A stretch of 64,000 nucleotides of DNA, taken from Kitagawia praeruptora (lineage: Eukaryota > Streptophyta > Magnoliopsida > Apiales > Apiaceae). Shown piece after piece: positions 59,094-64,000 of the stretch (positions are counted from its first letter, which is position 1; the number at the start of each line of letters is the position of its first letter). Below the pieces are notes generated by a model. It was given only the letters and a program-made list of their open reading frames with translations, made no database searches and had not been told where the DNA came from. Location: contig CM075345.1 of the NCBI GenBank assembly GCA_037693485.1, positions 117,233,501 to 117,297,500 of the forward strand. The letters are read 5' to 3'. The position numbers and the translations under genes are program-made.

Positions 59094-62000
59094 TTAATGA
59101 GGTTTCCTCTCTCTGGTTGGCTGCACCCTTGACTTTCCTTCCTTGGTAGAGTTGGACTCAATTTGCACTTGAAGTTGCCTATAGAAGGTATCTTCTTCAA
59201 CAACCTTTGGATTTAGCTTTAGTTGTAACCATCTCAGGTAGTCAGAACTAGCCTTTGACAGTTGGTCTTCTAACCTGAAGAATCTCCTAGTGCCCTCATT
59301 ATCCCTGAACTCCATCATCCAAAAGGGTTGAATGTGGATTTTCTGTCCATTATAAGGGATCTTCATTTTCTTTGGTAGACTTGAGGGTGAGTTCCATTCT
59401 CTCCTTATTTCTTCTATTCTGCTAATTATCTCCCTTCTGGCTATCTCAGAGAACCCTGTGTGTCTCTTGAAAGCTGAGAACACTCTGGTCAATGTATGAT
59501 AATTTTCTCCAAGAACCTTCTTTAGTGGCCATGTCCTCTGACTTCCTCCCTTGTAGACAAACACTAATCTCTCAGGCTGATTCTTGTACTTGTCAATTCC
59601 TCTTACTTCTGACAATTCATCCAAAAATAGATTCATGTCAGAGTATTCTTCAATTTCTGCCTGATAGATAAAGTCTTCTTTGTTTTCCAAGATTGGTTGT
59701 TTGACAATGGCAGGTACCCTAGCAACTTGAACTGGTCCCTTTGAAAATTGCTTCTTTGGAGCCCTTTTCTTCTGTTTTGGATTTAGCAAGAATGAAGGAA
59801 CTTCAATTGAATCAAAATTCACTGGTTCCTCTTTAGGCCTTATGGGGTCACCATGAAAGTTTACAGTTGGGTCGATTACTATTGCAGACATAGGTACTGG
59901 TGAACCAATTGTTTCTTTTTCTGGAGAGGGTTCTGGAGAAAGAACCCTCTTGGTTTTAGCTTTCCTTCTTCTGGGTTTGATTTTGGGAACTTCCTCAGGT
60001 TCCTTCATTTCAACCTCTACCTCATCCATTAACTCTTGAGCTAGCCTGGCTTGCTTCTCTTCTGAGTTTTCATGTTGATTTTCTGTACTTGGATGGGCTT
60101 CCCTTTGGATTCTGGAGACTTCTTCTCTTTTAGCTTCCACAAATCTAGGATGACTGTTGGATATATTTAATACTTTTCCATTCCTCATGATTACAGCCAT
60201 CCAATCTCTTACACTCTTATTTGTCTGAACTTTGAACTCCATAATTGTTTTTCCCATTAGCTTTACTTCATCATTCTTGGGAAATGGGTAGTCCAATTGA
60301 AGCTTGTTCTTCCCATTTTCCTTTGGTGGTGAGTAGGCTCTGGTTTTGATAGCTGGTTCAAATTCTTTGACAAATGATGGCTCAGCATCATAGAATGTAG
60401 GAGCCACAACCCTTGGAGTGAGCACCTTCATGATTGTGGTTGATATTGTTGGAGCAGAAGATTGAGCATTGAGGAACAGAGTTGATGCAATTGATTCATT
60501 GATCATCCTCTCTGTCCTTAGAATTCTGTCATTAGCCTCCTTGTTTATCTTTTCCAAAGCTTCTATCCTGGCTTGCCTTTCACCATCTGAGATGTCTTCT
60601 AATCTTTGAATCTCAGGCAAAGCCACTTGTTTCTTCACAGGGGAAGCCTTTATCTCAAACTCTGTTGGATTGACCACTACAATTGGCTGTTGCTCCCCCT
60701 CAATATGTGCTATCTCACTACTGGTAGCTTGAAATTGGCCAGTAGATGTTGCAGCCTCTTCTGTGCTTGTTCCCATTTTCTCCCCCTTTTTGTTAGCATC
60801 AAGGGTTGGGGTTGAAGCTGCAAGTAGCATTTCCAGTAGTTGAGTTTGTTTTGTTTGATTGGCAATGATGGTGTGCAATTGAGATTCCATACTATCCACC
60901 CTTGAGGAAAGAAGCTGAACAGACTTAGCCAGGCTATCTTCTTTGAGAAGTTTGCTAGAAAGCACCTTCTGAGTGGTAGTAGGAGCTAGTGCCTCAATCC
61001 TGGCATCTAGTGCTATTTTCATATCTCTAATTGCAGACTGGACCTCCTCTTGCTGTGTTCTTTGAATAACAGATTGCATCTTTTGTAATTTCAGGGAGGC
61101 CATGACTTGCTCAAGAACAGTCTTTCTCTGTGGTTCTGCAGTTTGGTGCTCAGCCTTAGCAGATTGGTATTGCTTCATGATTTCCACATTGAGATGCCCA
61201 AGTTCAGTGGCATTGGAAAACATCCATCCTGGAGTTTCATCTTCATTTATGTCTTCACCATCTGAACTTTGACTGTCATAACTGCCAAACTCTTCACTTC
61301 CAGCATTTGGAGACAGGGTTTGTAAAGCTTCTTTTGCTCTTTGAAGAGATTCTGAGGTGTGCACTAGGTGCATTGCCTCCTCTGCCTCCACATTGCCCTG
61401 CTGTGCCATGACTTGATAGGCAGAAACAGGATGAGTAAAGGTTTCAGGATCCAAAGAGATGGAGTCAATAACTGACTGATATTCCTGTCTAAATTCCATC
61501 TCTTTGGAAGCTTCATTAACCTCCATTAACTCACTTGCAATGACTGATTCTTCCTGCCTTATTTCTCCTGTAGTCCCTTCTCTCCTCTCATCTCTCTTTT
61601 CTTGCATCAGGGGCTCCCCCTGGCTCACACCTCTCACACCCTCACCTTCACCTACTAAGGTGGAACTCTCTAGCTCTCCTTTTGCCTGACCGGAAGAAAT
61701 GGTCAGCCTCTCATTGATTTTCTCTCCTTTTGCCTGCTCACAAGGCAGCCTCTCACTCCCTTCCCTCATTCCTAAAAGTGTTTCAATTACTACAAACTCC
61801 TCCACAGTTGACATAGGAATGTCACATTTTGCAGTGGTAGAGAGAGTTGTCAACGGATAAGGAGTATCCGTTGATGTAGTAGTTATTGCTGTCAACGGAT
61901 AGTTAGTTGAAGACATATCCGTTGATGAAGAAACACTTGTCAATGGATGAAGGATATCCGTTGATGAAGGTAAACGAGTATCCGTTGAAGTGAAAACCAA

Positions 62001-63581
62001 CACGGAATCTGTGGTGATTGATTTTAAGGAAGAGGCCACAGATAGTGTTGTGAATTCAGGAATGGAAGATTGATGGTCCAACAAATCATCTAAAAGAGGA
62101 TGACCACCAATTGTTGAGTGGGGCTTCTCCATGAATTTTAAAGATGGAGAATCAGGAATTGATGTAGAGATCATATCCACATCCAGAGATGGAGTTGGTG
62201 ATGGTGGATCAAAATGTGTATCGATTTGAAGGTTAAGATCAAGGGGCTGTGACTCCACATTTATTGAAGTCACATCAAACTGAATTTGAGAAGGTACAGT
62301 TTGCTGTACAGTGTGTGCACCCTGTGATTCCCCAATGGTTTTGGATTTTACCCTTCTACCATAGGTTTTTGAGGGAGAGCTATCTGTGTCCCTTGCCCTT
62401 TTGTGCTGTGTTCCTGAAATGGAACTCAAATTAATAGTCACACCCTGTTGAGAGGATGTAACTAGAAATTGGCTTGTAGGTTCATTAACAGTCTTTTGAG
62501 AGACTGAAATGTTGTGTGCACTTGCCTTACCTTCCTTATCCTTAGGGCTTCTTTGATGTTCACCCTGTCCCTCACCACTCACTACCACCTTCACACTCCC
62601 CTCAAGAGCTTTGGTAGTTTTTGCAACAGATGCCTTTTGAGAGACACCTGAGGTTTGTCTTTTAGATTGTGGTTTAGGAACTTTGGATTTGGTCACTTTG
62701 GTAGGAGCCTGTTTGGTCACAGTCACAGACTCCATTGTGACACTAGAAGGCAAAGAAATTTGGGGGTTGGAGATAGGAAGTTCAGGGTTGGAAACAGTTA
62801 CCTGAATAATTGGTAGATATACCAATTGTACTTCTGCATTTAGGTTCATTCGAATCAAATCACTTAAGACTCTCTTCTCCTGAACAAAACAATTGAACTT
62901 GCTATCCGGGTTAGCAATGGATAGCTCATTCTCAGATACATGCAGTGCTAGGAGCATTAAAAATCTAGCAAAATAAACATTCTTGCCCCTAGTTTCCTTT
63001 TTACCTAATTTAGCTGCTATCTCATACATGACTAATGTGCCAAAATTATAAAATTTATCAGTTAAAAGCATACACAGCATAATTAGCATGGAGTTGGTAA
63101 CAGCATCAAAGTTACTAATCTTGCCAGAAAAAGTTTTAATGAAGGCATCACAAAGATAACTCCATTCCTTAACCATACCTTTCCTAACAATTTTCCCTAA
63201 GTTCTCAGTACTAAGGGTATAATTTATGGAATTAAGCATGGTAACAATTTCAGCATTACTGGGTTCCTTCAGAAAGTTATTCTCAGGCAATTTTAAACAA
63301 GCAGTTAACACATCAGAATTAACTACATAATTTTTACCCTTTAAAGAAAAAGCAAGTGTACCGTCTGTGCCATTGTACTCAGCAGATGCCCACATCTCTT
63401 CGATAACCTCATGGATTAGAGGAGTGGTGGCAGTCATAGCATGTGACAGTTTGCATTTCTTCACGAAATTCATCATGGTGTGATATGCTTCTGGAGCGTT
63501 CACAGTATCAACAAAGGCCGCAAAATTGTTCTTCTCATAGGTAAACCCGGTGGAAGACATCATCTTAACAATAGGCGCCAT
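59094..63581 (-). CDS. Env-like/putative retroelement ORF, 1495 aa, upstream of the purine tract
   Basis: One uninterrupted frame ends about 165 bp before the purine tract and LTR, the position of the third (env-like) ORF in Sirevirus copia elements. Residues about 1-240 form a compact helical region (KCKLSHAMTATTPLIHEVIE, EEMWASAEYNG, EWSYLCDAFIKTFSGKISNF) like the N-terminal domain often annotated as 'putative plant transposon protein'. About 280-760 is Ser/Thr/Pro/Gln-rich and likely disordered; 530-577 is built of STD and YPLT/HPLT repeats. Coiled-coil-like stretches lie near 815-865 and 995-1030. The C-terminal third is basic (KPRRRKAKTKR). I see no gag, protease, RT or integrase motif, no convincing signal peptide and no clear transmembrane helix, so 'env-like' is positional. 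The ATG at 63581 is the first in frame and sits about 110 bp downstream of a TATA-like site. Confidence 0.75.
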   Translation of the reverse strand: MAPIVKMMSSTGFTYEKNNFAAFVDTVNAPEAYHTMMNFVKKCKLSHAMTATTPLIHEVIEEMWASAEYNGTDGTLAFSLKGKNYVVNSDVLTACLKLPENNFLKEPSNAEIVTMLNSINYTLSTENLGKIVRKGMVKEWSYLCDAFIKTFSGKISNFDAVTNSMLIMLCMLLTDKFYNFGTLVMYEIAAKLGKKETRGKNVYFARFLMLLALHVSENELSIANPDSKFNCFVQEKRVLSDLIRMNLNAEVQLVYLPIIQVTVSNPELPISNPQISLPSSVTMESVTVTKQAPTKVTKSKVPKPQSKRQTSGVSQKASVAKTTKALEGSVKVVVSGEGQGEHQRSPKDKEGKASAHNISVSQKTVNEPTSQFLVTSSQQGVTINLSSISGTQHKRARDTDSSPSKTYGRRVKSKTIGESQGAHTVQQTVPSQIQFDVTSINVESQPLDLNLQIDTHFDPPSPTPSLDVDMISTSIPDSPSLKFMEKPHSTIGGHPLLDDLLDHQSSIPEFTTLSVASSLKSITTDSVLVFTSTDTRLPSSTDILHPLTSVSSSTDMSSTNYPLTAITTTSTDTPYPLTTLSTTAKCDIPMSTVEEFVVIETLLGMREGSERLPCEQAKGEKINERLTISSGQAKGELESSTLVGEGEGVRGVSQGEPLMQEKRDERREGTTGEIRQEESVIASELMEVNEASKEMEFRQEYQSVIDSISLDPETFTHPVSAYQVMAQQGNVEAEEAMHLVHTSESLQRAKEALQTLSPNAGSEEFGSYDSQSSDGEDINEDETPGWMFSNATELGHLNVEIMKQYQSAKAEHQTAEPQRKTVLEQVMASLKLQKMQSVIQRTQQEEVQSAIRDMKIALDARIEALAPTTTQKVLSSKLLKEDSLAKSVQLLSSRVDSMESQLHTIIANQTKQTQLLEMLLAASTPTLDANKKGEKMGTSTEEAATSTGQFQATSSEIAHIEGEQQPIVVVNPTEFEIKASPVKKQVALPEIQRLEDISDGERQARIEALEKINKEANDRILRTERMINESIASTLFLNAQSSAPTISTTIMKVLTPRVVAPTFYDAEPSFVKEFEPAIKTRAYSPPKENGKNKLQLDYPFPKNDEVKLMGKTIMEFKVQTNKSVRDWMAVIMRNGKVLNISNSHPRFVEAKREEVSRIQREAHPSTENQHENSEEKQARLAQELMDEVEVEMKEPEEVPKIKPRRRKAKTKRVLSPEPSPEKETIGSPVPMSAIVIDPTVNFHGDPIRPKEEPVNFDSIEVPSFLLNPKQKKRAPKKQFSKGPVQVARVPAIVKQPILENKEDFIYQAEIEEYSDMNLFLDELSEVRGIDKYKNQPERLVFVYKGGSQRTWPLKKVLGENYHTLTRVFSAFKRHTGFSEIARREIISRIEEIRREWNSPSSLPKKMKIPYNGQKIHIQPFWMMEFRDNEGTRRFFRLEDQLSKASSDYLRWLQLKLNPKVVEEDTFYRQLQVQIESNSTKEGKSRVQPTRERKPH
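61849..61989. repeat. ATCCGTTGAT motifs inside the coding sequence
   Basis: Copies in both orientations occur at about 61849, 61866, 61891, 61917, 61956 and 61980, with one variant near 61940. On the coding (minus) strand one orientation encodes S-T-D and the other Y/H-P-L-T, giving the STD...YPLT repeats of the protein. Confidence 0.85.
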
Positions 63582-63685
63582 TGGAGTGTTTGAGCTTTTG
63601 TTGCAGAGAGAGATTTAGTGAAGAAGATGCAGTTAACTAATGAGACTCTTGAAAATGAATAAAGGTGAAATGTGAGAATACAAAA

Positions 63686-63972
63686 CAGCCTTTTATATAT
63701 TCCAAGAATTAAAAATGAAATAATTAAGAGTAATTACCCCATTGGTCAAAAGTAACTGTCAGACAATAAATAAAAAGAAAAGAAGTACAGCCGTGACTAA
63801 TTATACACGTTTATCAACGGCTATATAAAAAGTATATGTATATCAACGGATAAAGATTGGACGGTTGAGAAAACAGTTTATCCATCGATGACGTGGACAA
63901 CCTGTTATCCGTTGACATACGAAAATCTAGTAATGTGTTTACACTACCAACGGATAAAAGGATATCCGTTGA
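63686..63972 (-). promoter_or_regulatory. Candidate promoter of the 1495-codon ORF
   Basis: On the minus strand CTTGGAATATATAAAAGG (about 63689-63706) gives a strong TATA box about 110 bp before the ATG. The first 14 bases equal the TATA context in the LTR (about 58240). Upstream lie ATCCGTTGAT-type motifs at 63842, 63907 and 63963, with variants near 63813, 63883 and 63948. Motif cluster plus identical TATA context suggests an LTR-derived internal promoter; transcription is inferred. Confidence 0.5.
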
Positions 63973-64000
63973 TAAGCAAATTTTGCCTTAGACAAAATTT

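Overview
This is nuclear DNA of a flowering plant, very probably a eudicot. It is AT-rich and intron-bearing, with two recognisable plant nuclear genes for organelle proteins set in a dense, nested field of transposable elements. The species cannot be fixed from the sequence. The transposon content (a Sirevirus-like copia element with a very long env-like ORF, and Tat/Athila-type elements primed by tRNA-Asp) would suit an asterid, but that is a guess.

Two genes look functional. The first is a 12-exon gene at 7240-18403 (+). It encodes a 450-residue PTST2/PTST3 (FLO6)-type protein with a plastid transit peptide, coiled coil and C-terminal CBM48 glycan-binding domain, which should act in starch granule initiation. 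Its reading frame is clean across all 11 introns, although introns 10 and 11 hold several transposons. The second is an intronless mTERF gene of the MTERF4 (BSM/RUG2) type at 44912-46432 (+), for organelle gene expression. A decayed partial duplicate of the PTST-like gene, with frameshifts and no CBM48 exon, lies just downstream of the mTERF gene (about 47206-51025).

Region by region: 1-4068 is a nest of DNA transposons, including a PIF/Harbinger-like element (777-3005) carrying a broken berberine-bridge-enzyme-like fragment. 4066-6977 is a Helitron-like tandem repeat block. 18404-28400 is intergenic, with Helitron termini, tRNA-like modules, a (TATG)n array, two Stowaway MITEs and an RNase H-like remnant. 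28416-31832 and 32307-39219 are two complete non-autonomous LTR retrotransposons with perfect 5-bp target duplications. The second carries an intact orphan ORF of 317 codons and a nested hAT element that has captured a Dof zinc-finger fragment. 39824-42799 is a long-TIR Mutator-like element with a LINE remnant and a solo-LTR candidate inside. 43404-44109 holds a palindromic repeat cluster and a MULE-type MITE. 51059-53291 is a train of related TIR elements separated by (TA)n tracts. 53690-53880 is an ATAD3 AAA-ATPase fragment. 55705-57925 is a 980-bp tandem duplication. 57929 to the right edge is the 3' part of a minus-strand Sirevirus-like retrotransposon with a 1495-codon env-like ORF.

No unmistakably new enzymatic system is visible. 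The best leads are: (i) the long env-like ORF, which seems to have its own LTR-like promoter and shares a repeated 10-bp ATCCGTTGAT motif with its LTR and with its own coding sequence; (ii) gene-fragment capture by small DNA transposons (Dof, BBE-like); (iii) the orphan ORF of the tRNA-Asp-primed retroelement with its 50-bp-period GC palindrome array; (iv) the (TA)n-associated element family; and (v) repeated tRNA-like modules inside an AT-rich repeat family. All boundaries and identities come from reading the sequence by eye; no database search or computed alignment was made.
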